From: Tetrapyrgos nigripes
Lineage: Eukaryota > Basidiomycota > Agaricomycetes > Agaricales > Campanellaceae
Direction: 5' to 3'
Length of the DNA: 64,000 bases
Assembly: GCA_013368315.1 (NCBI GenBank)
Contig: JAACJM010000017.1
Span: forward strand, 824,391 to 888,390
Positions 24,183 to 34,878 of this stretch are shown here, one piece after another. Within the stretch, counting starts at the first letter, position 1; every line of letters begins with the position of its first letter. The notes below the pieces were generated by a model. It was not told the origin of the DNA. It did no database searches and was given only the letters and a program-made list of their open reading frames with translations. The position numbers and the translations under genes are program-made.

Positions 24183-26618
24183 TTACACCCTATCACCCCT
24201 CCTTTCATCTACAACCCTCCACATCCACCTCACCAAGACCGCCTCCAGCATGTCTTCCCAGCCGTCATCCTTCCTCGCGACTACTTTGGCATCGAAGAGT
24301 AACGGAGGTTCGTTTGTATTGGTGAAGCGTTGTACTTGAGGCGGTGGAGAGTTCAGAGGTGTGGACCCGCCTAGTTTCGGAGTACCAGGACGAGAACCAG
24401 AAGAACCCGTGGACGTGGAGGGTGTAATGGGTATGACGTGTGTTGGGAGGATGATTGGGAGCATGTAACGAAGTTTGAGAGACCTGTTGAGAAAAATGGT
24501 TAGAAAAACTCCCGGCATAGAAGATAGAAGAATACTCACCCAGCCCATAATCGAAGGTTATCCGTCCTTCTGAACGTCCAACTGGTCTTTTTCTTCTCCT
24601 GGTTATCTTCTTCTGCTCTCTCCAGAGATATGATGTCGTGTATGCCGTCGTGATTGACATATCCCCAAGGCTTCTTGGACTTGCGCACGCCAGCATTATA
24701 CGCGAGACAGAGTAACTGGCCAGAGGATAAACAGTCGAGAAAAGCGGTGCGCATAGATGCAGAAGAGGAAGGTGAAGACGAGTTGTCATCTTCTAATGGC
24801 TCGGCTGATGAGGGTGTTGAAGGTGAAAGAGCGTCATGGAACGCAGGAGGAAGAAGGAAGTATATCAGGGCATGTGCGCGGTCTAGCGAATAAGATGTCA
24901 GGTACAGTACCTATAAACGTCGAAGAATTAACGTACCAAGATCCCTATTCTCATACGCGTCCTTCTGGGCCCATTCCGGCAACTCGTCTTCGTCTATCGA
25001 ACTAGTGTCCGTTGACACCGAAGTATTCGGAGCGTCCACGCCATTTTCTTCTTCATCACCCTCTTCAATGCCGCCCATATTCCGCGGTTCAGCACTAAGA
25101 CTAGCACCACCCATGATGTTGGGTAACATCCCGGTCGATATGCGTCTAAACCCAGGTTCACCCATAAATATCGCTTTTCCACCCACATCACCTGCACTAG
25201 CTCTTCTCTTCCCTCCTTTGTTTATCAGCCTCCGTCGTTCCTTCACCCAACCTCTCTCCTTCGGTCTACCTGACTCATCCGTCTTCTCCCCATGGAACAA
25301 GACCTCGTCAACAGTATCCACGTACTCCCTCACCAAATTTCTCTCCTTCACCACATCCTTCATAGTTAAATCACGCTTATACAACCACCCACTCCCAACT
25401 ACTAGTCGCTCATCCCACCTCTCTCGCTTCTCCTTCTCATCCTCATCCGAAAATTCGTCTGCGTCAGGATCTTCCCAGACAGGTACGCTCTTGTCCCCTT
25501 GGACTCTTACAAAAGAGAACGCGACAGATGTATCGGCATCAACCTCGTGTAATCCAAGTCCAACACCTTCTGGTAAGTCAACAGGTCTTTGGCTGGGACT
25601 AGCAAGTCGTGAAGGAGGACCACCTCCATTCCCGCTATTTGACAAATCCCTTCCACCATGTGACCCACCACCATCACTCTGAGCATCATACGCATCATCA
25701 CTCAGCGGTAACCTCGCCTTCTCCTCCAGCTCCCTAAGAACAGCTAAAACTTCCAACGCTGACCGTCTGATCAACGTCAGCGGATCTTTCTGCTGCTGTG
25801 ATTGTGACTGAGCCTGTGCTGATGTCGAACTGCCCCCTGCTGCTGCTCCTCCAGGTCCAGCTCTCGCAGGCGATTTAGTGCGAGCGGAAGAAGACCCCGC
25901 AGCGGAAGCAGTCAGACGGCTTGACCGGAAATTTTCTTCGCGTGTTGTGGTAGTGTGATGACGTTCGTCCGGAAACGAAAGGATATAATTACGAATAGAA
26001 CGGATAGCGCGGGTGGTTATTTGGAGATTGCTGAGGACATCGAAATAGATTGAGTCTTCTGGGGTATCATCGTGGTCGTCGTGGTCGAGGTGCCAGGCTC
26101 TGGAGACTGCTCCAAGGTCTTCTATGACGCCGGGAAGAAGTGATTCGGGATTAACTTCGACGGTTTTGACATGAGAGTATACATTAGTCGGTGGTGCCGG
26201 GATTACGGGGGTGGGTGGTAGGTCGCCAATGGAACTTATGGATGCGTTATTCGTGTTAATAGAGATTGTTGGCTGATTCCCGCCGAGTGCTGGAACAAGC
26301 CCGTGATGTGGTTTATCCAGAAGTGGACTGCACAAAAGATATCATAGGAATTGACAAACAGAGAGATGTTAGAGTGATGATTACTCACTTCTTCTTAGCC
26401 TTAATCCCAGCTTTAGTAAAGAAGTACTGCAGATGCTCTATGCTTCCCAATGCCATGACACTCTCGCGCTTCGCGGCACTCCGACTAAAGGGCTTCTGGG
26501 GCTTATTTGAAGAGTTTGTTTTTGGATAAATCGCTGTTTGCCTCCGTTTCTTTTTCGCAGTAGCAGCAGAAGATTCGGTTGAAGAATCCTGGAGCTGAAT
26601 CAGCGTCTCCAGAGCCAT
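24183..26618 (-). CDS. Conserved protein with calponin-homology-like C-terminal segment
   Basis: Four exons, 26389-26618, 24937-26327, 24540-24882 and 24183-24483, give 754 aa with no lesion. The N-terminal part has AKRESVMALGSIEHLQYFFTKAGI and DKPHHGLVPALGG. The middle is long, Ser/Gly/Asp-rich and probably disordered, with a Gln/Ala-rich tract. The part MRTAFLDCLSSGQLLCLAYN near residue 580 followed by RRTDNLRLWAGSLKLRYML looks like a calponin-homology fold (FLDCLxxGxxLC, then N-x-x-x-F-L-type helix). I recognise it as a basidiomycete protein of unknown function. The start is uncertain: an upstream ATG at about 26681 opens MTSTNKGVSFPS in a different frame, which would need a frame change to join. 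Confidence 0.6.
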
Positions 26619-27375
26619 TGCTTCCTGTAGATTGAGGAGATACTGAAGGAAATGAGACGCCTTTGTTCGTGGATGTCATAGTAAGTCGTGAAGATGGTAG
26701 TAAAAAGGAAACAAGGTATCGTCAAATGTCGTGAAGAGCGCTGTTGACCGTGATCGTGAAACACCGTCATTTACTAATTCTGGTCTAGGCTCTGTAACTG
26801 GCGTGTGAGTCTGGGTTTAAATCGGTTCAGACTCGGTCCCGCATTTATAGTCCGCTCCCAGGCACAGGACCGCCGACAAGCTATTTCCGTGGCCATAAGG
26901 AAAGGGGAGGATACTAAAAATATGTATTCTAGTGCTCAGAAGACACTTGATATGCTAGTTGGCGTCGTGGCGAGGTTTGGGAGGGCTCGGCCCGAAGAAT
27001 CATCGGGAGGTGACAGGCACGTGACACGCATACTGAAACGCGTCTGGGAAACGCAAGGAAACGCGTCAGAAACTGAGAAAGAAAGGCATCTCGACACCTA
27101 TCGGGGCCGAGTCCTGAGCGTCAGGGGGCTATGAGAAGAGGGAGGCTGACCCAGAAAGAGCACAATGACCCATGTCCCCCCAGAACTAAAGGGATGTGGA
27201 GGGTGGGTCGAGAAAAATACGCGTCCTAGACGAGCGGAGGGCGTGATGGAGTGAATCTGCCTACGTGGCAGCATGGAGACAGCCACTCTATAAGCGCTTC
27301 AACAAATTCTTGTCCTACGTATACGTGTAGCAACGACTATGATACTAACTGCGAGCTTTATCTTCGACCATGAAA
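26619..27375. other. Intergenic
   Basis: This is the promoter region of the CH-like gene and the 3' flank of the next minus-strand gene. It is GC-rich from about 26990 to 27270 with no gene or repeat recognised. Confidence 0.5.
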
Positions 27376-28610
27376 CTACTTCAAAAGCGCTGTAGATTTA
27401 TACATCCAATAATGCCCAGCAGTCTCCAACATCGTGTACCCCAGCACTCCTTCAATGAAAGAAAGAATAATCGTCGGGTTGATACCCTTGGGATAATTCA
27501 TATGAGGCTCAATACGTAGTTCATCGATGAGACCGAAACTAAAATCCGACTCGACGAGGTCGATTTTGTAGACGGGTCTCTGTTGTCATTGAGGCAGGAG
27601 GAGGTTCTAGTGATCAGACACACGAAGGAATGTTCAAATCAACAGTAACCACACACCCTGAGGCTATCATTTGGATTCGTCTTCCCCCACTTCTTCAGAT
27701 AGTTGGCAAGCAACACCAGACTGGGTTCATGACTACACTGTACGGTCATCTCATCGCCTTTCTGGTTGACCATGAGAATATGAGGAGCAGTAGCCTTGAA
27801 CAATTCATTTGGACGAGCTAGCAAGTCAAGAGCTGGGAGACGTCTTGTTAGGTCTGAGACATCGGTAGTTCGGGAAACGGGGACGACGGTCTCGGTCACG
27901 GTGGTGGAGGTCTTCTTGCCATTGGCGTCAGCATTGGACACATGAACCAAATCGGGGTCTTCGTCGTCGATGGGACCGGCGGAGGAGTCACCTGGAGCAC
28001 CTCCAAAGAGGCTGTCAAAGTCCTTTTCGAAGAACGTGGAGCTTCTGGTTTGGGAGATGAGATCCGACTTTGGAATACCGAGGAAGAAAGAGTGCGTGTT
28101 CTTGTTCCAGTTGGTGATTGGGCGAGTTTTCGCGTTGGCTGGGCATGGCTAGATGATAGTGATACGCATATGATTAGTTTGTTGGAGTATGTCCAACGGA
28201 CAGACATACCTCAATCTTCAACAAAAGCGGCCCTCTCCCAGAAGCACTGAGTTCTTCCAAAAGAGCCTCGGTCCACTCCAAATGTGCGTCATTCTCAACT
28301 CGCGAGAGCAAAAGCTCATACCACGCGACAGTGTACCTAGAAACGGCCAACACGAAGCCGGATTTGTCGGGAAAGTGATCTTTCAGTTCACCCCAGAGAG
28401 CAGGCCATTCTGCTTCAGGTGTAATTGTATGTCCGAGGGTTTTAGTGAGAGAATCGGCGGCTTCTTTGACGGCCGATGTAGAAGAGTCCCAGAGGTCGCG
28501 GACATCGACACGAATTTTGAGAGGACTACAAGGGAGAGAAAGGAGCGAATGAGTGGGAGAAGTGTATCCAAAGAGTAAACGAGGAAGACTCACATTGTTT
28601 CGCTGGACAT
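27376..28610 (-). CDS. Conserved hypothetical protein, 342 aa
   Basis: Four exons, 28594-28610 (17 nt), 28210-28525, 27657-28148 and 27376-27579, total 1029 nt. The protein starts MSSETIPLKIRVDVRDLW and ends GYTMLETAGHYWMYKSTALLK. An N-terminal helical part (about residues 10-110, with TITPEAEWPALWGELKDHFPD) is followed by a Thr/Asp-rich linker. A C-terminal beta-rich part has APHILMVNQKGDEMTVQCSHEPSLVLL split over two lines of helices and strands. I see no signal peptide, transmembrane segment or catalytic motif. The frame is intact and the codon use is ordinary. I do not recognise the family. Confidence 0.65.
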
Positions 28611-29440
28611 GGACGTGTAGAAAACTCAGGCTGGTTACCTGAGGACGACTTGAGAACAGTATTTGTGAGAGAAGACGAAACATAGTTCCTCGAAATTTTG
28701 AATCAGGAGCCTAGAACCAAGAAAAACTGCCATAAAGGACAGAATAGACAGGGTCGATTGGGATCGAACGCATATGAATATCGTTCGTGGCCGCACGTCA
28801 TTCAAGTTGCATTGCGTTAAGCGTGTATGAACAAGAGGTTGAAGGAAGAGTAACATATCATTGATGAGTTTGCCACAGAATGAGTTCGGAAGGTGAAAAG
28901 TGGGTCAATGCTGTATTTTTGAGAACTTTGAAGTGGCTTTTTGAAGTGAAGTGATAAGTGGCAGCTCAAGTCAATTGCAAGTGCATGATAGACTCTTGAC
29001 TCTTGACTCTGACATGACGGACAGTGCGCATTAGTTCCCAAAACGTAAAAAGCAGTGGCTGGCGGTGGGCATAGATGAAAAGGTGTGGGGGATAATGTGT
29101 CTTACTACGATGAATCGAGACAAAGGAGGAGAATCCTTCTACTGAGCACAAGAACGCAGTGGTACGCCGTCGTGGTCGATGGTCTAACGGAAGGGGCGAT
29201 CACGTGTGTTTTTCGCCTCCTTCACGCTCCCAGCTGCTTTCTCCTGACTCCGATGAGTATTCCCTTGTTCCTCTCATGTCTACTAGCGCGATCAGGAACC
29301 GTTCAAATTACAATACAAGTCGCCTTTGTCACCGTTGCCGAGCGCATACTGCACAATGAACCAGGACATCTGTCCCTTTTGTCAAGTTTCACGACAATCT
29401 GACTTGGGACCTCTTCATAGGAGGTCTATGTAGAAAAACC
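28611..29440. other. Divergent intergenic region
   Basis: Shared upstream region of the 342-aa gene (minus) and the 302-aa gene (plus). No repeat or further gene is recognised. Confidence 0.5.
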
Positions 29441-29448
29441 TATATAAG
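29441..29448 (+). promoter_or_regulatory. TATA box of the 302-aa gene
   Basis: TATATAAG, 88-95 nt upstream of the ATG at 29536. The leader between them contains pyrimidine-rich stretches (CTTCACTCATCTTCTCTC), typical of strongly expressed fungal genes. Confidence 0.45.
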
Positions 29449-29535
29449 CTCTGTGCAAATGAGTTCTCAGCCAGCAACTCATCTACTTACCCAGTAACTC
29501 ATCGACTCAGCCTTCACTCATCTTCTCTCATCAAA

Positions 29536-30629
29536 ATGCCCAAGCCCGCTCCCTTCACTCCCAAGCCTGCCATTGAGAAGCTTCCTTTGGCAGTCCGTAA
29601 AGACAGTCAGTATCATTTGCATGTCCTCATATTCTTTGCTGAACGCGTCTATCTTTCTAGTTCGCGATAACTTCGAGTCAGAGAAGGAAGACTTGCAGAA
29701 ACAGGTCAACGACCTTCTCGGCAACGAGTGCAAATTCAACTTCAACGCCAATGAGATCTGGGCGTATAATGCAGACTCCAATAGCACCAACTGTGGTGGC
29801 ACTTTGAAAAAGTACGCCTTCCATCACTCTTGTACTCTGCCTGCAATAGCACTGACGTACATTCTTGAATCTTCCAGCTACGCCACCGGCTTCATCTACT
29901 GCCTGAAAAGCTTCATCAACAAGTACGGCGATGAGGGCAAAGACCACTTCAACGGCGCCGTCACCCAATGCGAAATTTCCGTCGGTGTCAACCCTCTTGG
30001 CGACAAAGCCCCTACCATCAACTGCGAAGTGAAAGACGGCGTCTTCTGGATCCTCTTCAACCACACTTCCCTCGGATACAACTGCGACTACATCGGTGAC
30101 TACATGCTTTCGGCTATCGAAAATGCTCCTCGCGATGGCCTTTCCCTTCGTGCCAAGCACTCCATCGATGAGGACTACGACTCTAAAATCGATGACCTGA
30201 AGGAGGAGCTCGGCGGTATGATCGGTGTCCCCGATGTCGTTCTCGACCCCAACTGGGACGAAAACTTCAAGGCCTTGAAGGCAAAGAGCAGCAGCAACGA
30301 TTGGGAACAGAACCTTGGTCGTACGATCTATTCCTACTTTGAGGGTTTCAAGGATCAGTTGAAGTACCAGGGCTTCAAGGATGATGAGATGTTGCAGGAG
30401 GGTTTGGCTGAGGTGTTCGAGTCGAAGAAGATTGTTGTGAGGGTTGTGCCCAAGACGAAGAAGACGTACAATGAGGCTATTATCGAGGATGGTGTAATTT
30501 ACTTGCAGGTGAGCCTTCTGACTACCGTGAAGTGATTGTATGCTGATATTTCCTCGAACTTAGACCACTCCTGAGCAGTGGTGGGTCAATACCAGCCAAA
30601 TCGGAGAAAAGTTCATCGACCTCTTATAA
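29536..30629 (+). CDS. Uncharacterised 302-aa soluble protein
   Basis: Four exons, 29536-29596, 29661-29811, 29878-30508 and 30564-30629, total 909 nt. The start MPKPAPFTPKPAIEKLPLAV follows a TATA box and pyrimidine-rich leader. The protein is acidic with many Lys, has FNANEIWAYNADSNS, CEISVGVNPLGDKAPTINC and a Tyr/Lys-rich C-terminal helix (YSYFEGFKDQLKYQGFKDDE), and ends TTPEQWWVNTSQIGEKFIDLL. There is no signal peptide or membrane segment. Codon use (AAG, CTC, AAC, GGT) is that of a well-expressed gene. I do not recognise the family. Confidence 0.65.
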
Positions 30630-30943
30630 AGAGAGGGTCTGTTGTCGAGGGCTCTTTGTATTTGTAGATATTTCAGTGGACTAGAATAAAATTTGGGCTT
30701 TTCTTTCTTTCTGGCTGCGCAATGTCAATGCATCTACTTACGTGGCATCTCGGCGAACCTGCCAAAAACTGCGCAGGTAAGTAGCACATATGTTGTGTCT
30801 CCAGGGACGTTCCGCCTAAACTACCGGCTCGCTATTAGTCCAATCCCTCGCTTCTGATTGGCTAGATCAAGCTCTCGACCTCATCACGCTGACGCAATCC
30901 CGCTCCTATATTGAGCTCGAGCTCAGACCTAGAATTTGGATAT

Positions 30944-32402
30944 ATGGCTTCTAGACTTCTCTCACCTCTTGTTGTCCTCCTTGCTGCTTTTGCGTCTTAT
31001 CAGCTCTTGTATCCTCCCTCTACCACTACTGTAAACATGTCTGGCAACGAAATGAAGGCTTTCGAGGATCCCAAGGTTCTTGGCTATGTGCAGAAGATTC
31101 AGTGAGTCGACGCGGGTACTTTGAAGGCATGGAACGTGTTTTGACTAACTGACTCACGTAGGCAAGTTGCAACTCCAGAAAGACCCGCGTTGGCTTCTGC
31201 TAGAGCAGGCTGGGCTATGGCATGGTACGGTTGGACTGTCATTGACAGACTGGAAGGATAGCTGATACAGTGGTTCGTGAAACGTACAGGCTGCATCTTG
31301 TCGTTTGGAACTCGGTATGTCCTCAAAGTTCTGCTTTGTTTCATCTCGCGAACTACTTCCTGTTGTAGTTCAAAAGCGCGTACTTTTACGCCGACAAGTA
31401 CGAGAAGGATGACTTCCAGAACTACGTCGACTATGCGTTGTTGTCAGCCGAGTTCCTTGTCGTGCGTGTCTTTCCTATGGGTTTACTGCTTTCTCTTGTG
31501 ACTGAATGTTATTGGAACATGTAGGGTCATCACGATGCAGAGGAGAGCAGTCTCTTTCCCGTTATAGAGAAGAAGGTCCCTGGTTCTATGGACAAGAACG
31601 AGGCTCAACATCAGTCTTTCCTGAAGGAGGTGGGTATATGCGTTTCCTTTGGCTAATTTCTGGCTATATTGACCACTAACATTGAATAACCCAGCTTGGT
31701 CAACTCGTCGATTATCTCAAGTCCGCAAAGCCTGACACTTTCGACGCAAGCAAATATAGGGCTCAGGTGCGTTTCCTATCCTTCTAGTCCATGTATGCGC
31801 ATAATAACGCTGATCATGCTCCATAAACTCTAACTGTTACAGATTGACACGATACTCGCTCCCATCATGGAACATCTCGCTGACGAGTTGGATACTTTGG
31901 CACCTTCTGAGGTAATTTGGACTTCTTTTGGTATTTGCTATATGCTGACCAAACCCCCCATATTCCAGCTCCTGAAACACTTTACCGAGGAAGAACTCGC
32001 CGATATCAACAAAGCCACTCACAAAGCGCAGCAAGGTCAAACTGAGAATGCTAAATCACTACCTTTCCTTCTTCGTTAGTGTATCTTCCTACCATTCACA
32101 CCTGAAGACCCCTGCCTTACGATCTTTCTCTCTTTCTCTCCTCTCCTCTCCTCTCTTATTCCGTCATTCCAGAGAACCTACCCCCTGGTAGTCCATTCCC
32201 TCCCGCTCCCAAGTTCGTGACCAACCTCCTCGGTCCATGGGTGTTCTATTGGAAGTATAGTCCTCTGTGGAAGGTCAGTGCATGCATCTTTTTTTGGCCC
32301 AGCGGAACAATATGCTAACCAAATGATCTTGATGCTATCTTGTCTCAACAGTACACGGCCTATCCCTTTAAACCGGTTCTCCCAACAAGTGTTCCCCAGT
32401 AA
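30944..32402 (+). CDS. Hemerythrin-like (HHE) protein with N-terminal membrane anchor
   Basis: Ten exons: 30944-31101, 31162-31224, 31290-31314, 31369-31461, 31525-31629, 31695-31766, 31843-31911, 31969-32074, 32173-32273, 32352-32402. They total 843 nt (280 aa) without lesions. Residues 1-22 (MASRLLSPLVVLLAAFASYQ) form a hydrophobic anchor or signal. The HHE fold shows His at WLHLVVWNS, GHHDAEE, HQSFLKE and EHLADELD, the usual metal ligands of hemerythrin-like domains. The C-terminus NLPPGSPFPPAPKFV is shared with the next gene. Family role: binding of a di-iron or other metal centre, possibly oxygen or redox sensing; the actual function in mushrooms is unknown. It is the first of a tandem pair. 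Confidence 0.8.
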
Positions 32403-33206
32403 ATGGCTCATCGACATCCTAGCTTATTTACTTTCCACTTTTTTATGGTGGCTATCGGAAGGTTATAACGGTTGCTGGTGAAATCCTCGAGTTAATCTAC
32501 TTGTTCTAAAGACTGCTTTCCTGTTTGCTTCCCAATTGTTATTATGTACTCCACTGTCTCATCTCACTGCTCTCTGTAATACTAGCCATAACGCGTCTAA
32601 CGTCCCTTAACGAGTCACGACCGTGTTACCCATGCCGTACACTTAGCCGCGGCGCGCGCACGACCAGCGTGCCACGTACCACGTTTTATGGCACGGACAG
32701 TCAACAGGTGTAACCACTTGTAACCACCTCAACAGGCCCTCCTACCTTCTACATCATCCACTTCGAATACAACGTGCATTCACCCTCATTACCACCCAGC
32801 TTTAACTTGGTCAGTGCTGTGTTTTGAAAAAGAGTCACTTAAAAGACAGTTGAAGACCATCAAGACCATTTAGAAATTAGAAATCTTCAACCGTGGATGT
32901 CTCCGTGATCATGAGGACGTAAACTGTGGGGTACAATATGCATATGAATGGGTCGCTTACTGCCAAGTGAAATGCAGCAGCTGCGGCGGTATCGCCATGG
33001 GCGCCCAATCCCGCCTGTCAAGATCCCGGCCCTTTATGAACTACCACCTCAGTATACCTCAACGCGTAAATTATCAACTCAACGGATAAATTATCCCTCG
33101 GTCACTGGTGGAATTCCTGGCTTTTGATTAGCTATCTTCCAAGACGACTCCTCAACATGCTGACACGAACTCGCTTTCCAGTCAGCTGCGGGCTTGAAAG
33201 TAGCGG
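32403..33206. other. Intergenic between the hemerythrin-like pair
   Basis: Promoter region of the second gene. No additional gene or repeat is recognised. Confidence 0.5.
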
Positions 33207-33207
33207 C

Positions 33208-33213
33208 ATATAA
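33208..33213 (+). promoter_or_regulatory. TATA-like box of the second hemerythrin-like gene
   Basis: TATAAG about 95 nt upstream of the ATG at 33307. The transcript would start inside the region homologous to the anchor codons of gene 1. Confidence 0.35.
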
Positions 33214-33306
33214 GAGTTGCAGACTGTTTCCTCCTCTAGTTATCCTGTTTTTCAAGTCTTATCAACCCATCAATCTTTCTTCTACTTCTAGAATCTACTG
33301 CAATCA

Positions 33307-34658
33307 ATGGCTGGCGATGAAATGAAGAGTTTTGAAGACCCGAAGGTTCTTGGTTACGTGCGCAAAATCCAGTGAGTTGATTCGCGTATTGGATAATGAA
33401 GTGTTTCTGGCTGCTGACTGGCGCGGTGTGTAGACGAGTTGCAACAGCAAAACAACCTCCGTTGGCATCTGCCCAAACAGGCTGGACTATGGCATGGTAC
33501 GTTTGAAAAATCATTTTACAAGACTAAGGGTACAATGACATTCTTGGAACGTTCAGGGTGCATCTTATCATATGGAACTCGGTATGTGCTCAGAGTCTTT
33601 GGTCTTTGACTGCCAGAAAGTTTTAACCTGTCTATTGTAGTTCAAAAGCGTGTATTTCTATGCAGACAGATACGAGAAGGATGACTTCCAGAACTACGTA
33701 GACTATGCTTTATTGTCAGCTCAATTTCTTATCGTGAGTGTCTTCACTCTCAGGCGTCTTAGTTCTACCTGTGACTGAAGAGCACACCTACTAATCTGCA
33801 TACGCAGGGCCACCACGACACAGAGGAACAGCACCTTTTCCCTATAATAGAAAAGCGAATCCCTGGTTCTATGGAACACAATGAAGCTCAGCATCAGTCT
33901 TTCCTGAAAGAAGTGAGTCTATGCGCTTTTTCAACGAATTCCTAACTTTTATTCATCGTTATCATGGAATAATCCAGCTTGGTCAACTCGTCGACTACTT
34001 GAAGTCCGCAAGGCCCGAGACGTTTGACGCAACTAAGTATAGGGCTCAGGTGCATTTCCTATTCTTCTAGTCCATGTACAGGCCCGAGCCGCTAAACATC
34101 CTTGAACAACACTTCTACAATAGGTTGACGCGATGCTCCTTGCCATGGTAGAACATCTTGCAGACGAATTGGATACTTTAGCCCCTTCTGAGGTATTGCC
34201 AAATACAGCTCCTGGCATAGATTGAACGTACGATATATGCTGATCAATTTTCATTTGCTTCAGCTCCTCAAGCATTTCACTGAGAAGGAACTCGCTGTCA
34301 TCAACGAATCCACTGAAAAAGCAGCACGAGATCATGAGGAGCCTTCCAAAATGCTGCCTTTCATCCTTCGTATGTCTATCTCCCTACTATCCACCTCTTG
34401 TTATCTCTTTCTAAGTATTATTCTCATTTATCCAGAAAATCTACCACCGGGTAGTCCGTTCCCTCCGGCTCCCAAGTTCGTTACTGGCTTTGTCGGTCCT
34501 TGGGTGCTCTACTGGAAGTACAGACCTCTGTGGAAGGTCAGTGCTAGTGCATGCGTCACTCATGGACTGGTGGAATGATAAGCTAATACAACTATCTTTC
34601 TCGACAGTACACAACCTATCCCTCCAAACCAGTCCTGTCAATCAGCGTACCCGAATAG
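33307..34658 (+). CDS. Hemerythrin-like (HHE) protein, anchorless tandem paralogue
   Basis: Ten exons with the same positions and phases as the upstream gene: 33307-33371, 33434-33496, 33557-33581, 33641-33733, 33808-33912, 33978-34049, 34124-34192, 34264-34369, 34436-34536, 34608-34658. They total 750 nt (249 aa). Metal-ligand motifs are conserved (WVHLIIWNS, GHHDTEE, HQSFLKE, EHLADELD). The first ATG reads MAGDEMKSFEDPKVLGYV, which matches MSGNEMKAFEDPKVLGYV of gene 1, so the 31-residue anchor is absent. Upstream DNA still resembles the anchor codons (CCTCTAGTTATCCT, GTCTTATCA), but an in-frame TAG stands 15 nt before the ATG. This copy is predicted to be soluble in the cytosol. Confidence 0.8.
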
Positions 34659-34878
34659 ACGTCTCAATTTTGTTAGCCAGAGCTTATGACGAAATTGAAA
34701 TGTTGGTTCAACTTGGTTGCGAGTCTCCGCTCGTGGTCTGTTTTCCTATTTATTTGTTTGTGCACTTGCATTTGCATTTGAGATGTTAGCGACTTAACAT
34801 TATTAATAAACGAGGGATATAACAAAGAAAGACGTTGGAAGAAGATCATTGTACGCGAAGAAATAAAAAGCTCGGACT

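Noticed and set aside
24654..25700. Plus-strand frames opposite the CH-like gene (such as 25005-25682)
   Set aside because: Mirror frames of a GC-rich Ser/Asp-rich exon; the minus-strand gene has splice sites and continuous homology-like blocks.
30911..30943. Upstream TTG start for the first hemerythrin-like gene
   Set aside because: Not an ATG; the ATG at 30944 begins a normal hydrophobic anchor.
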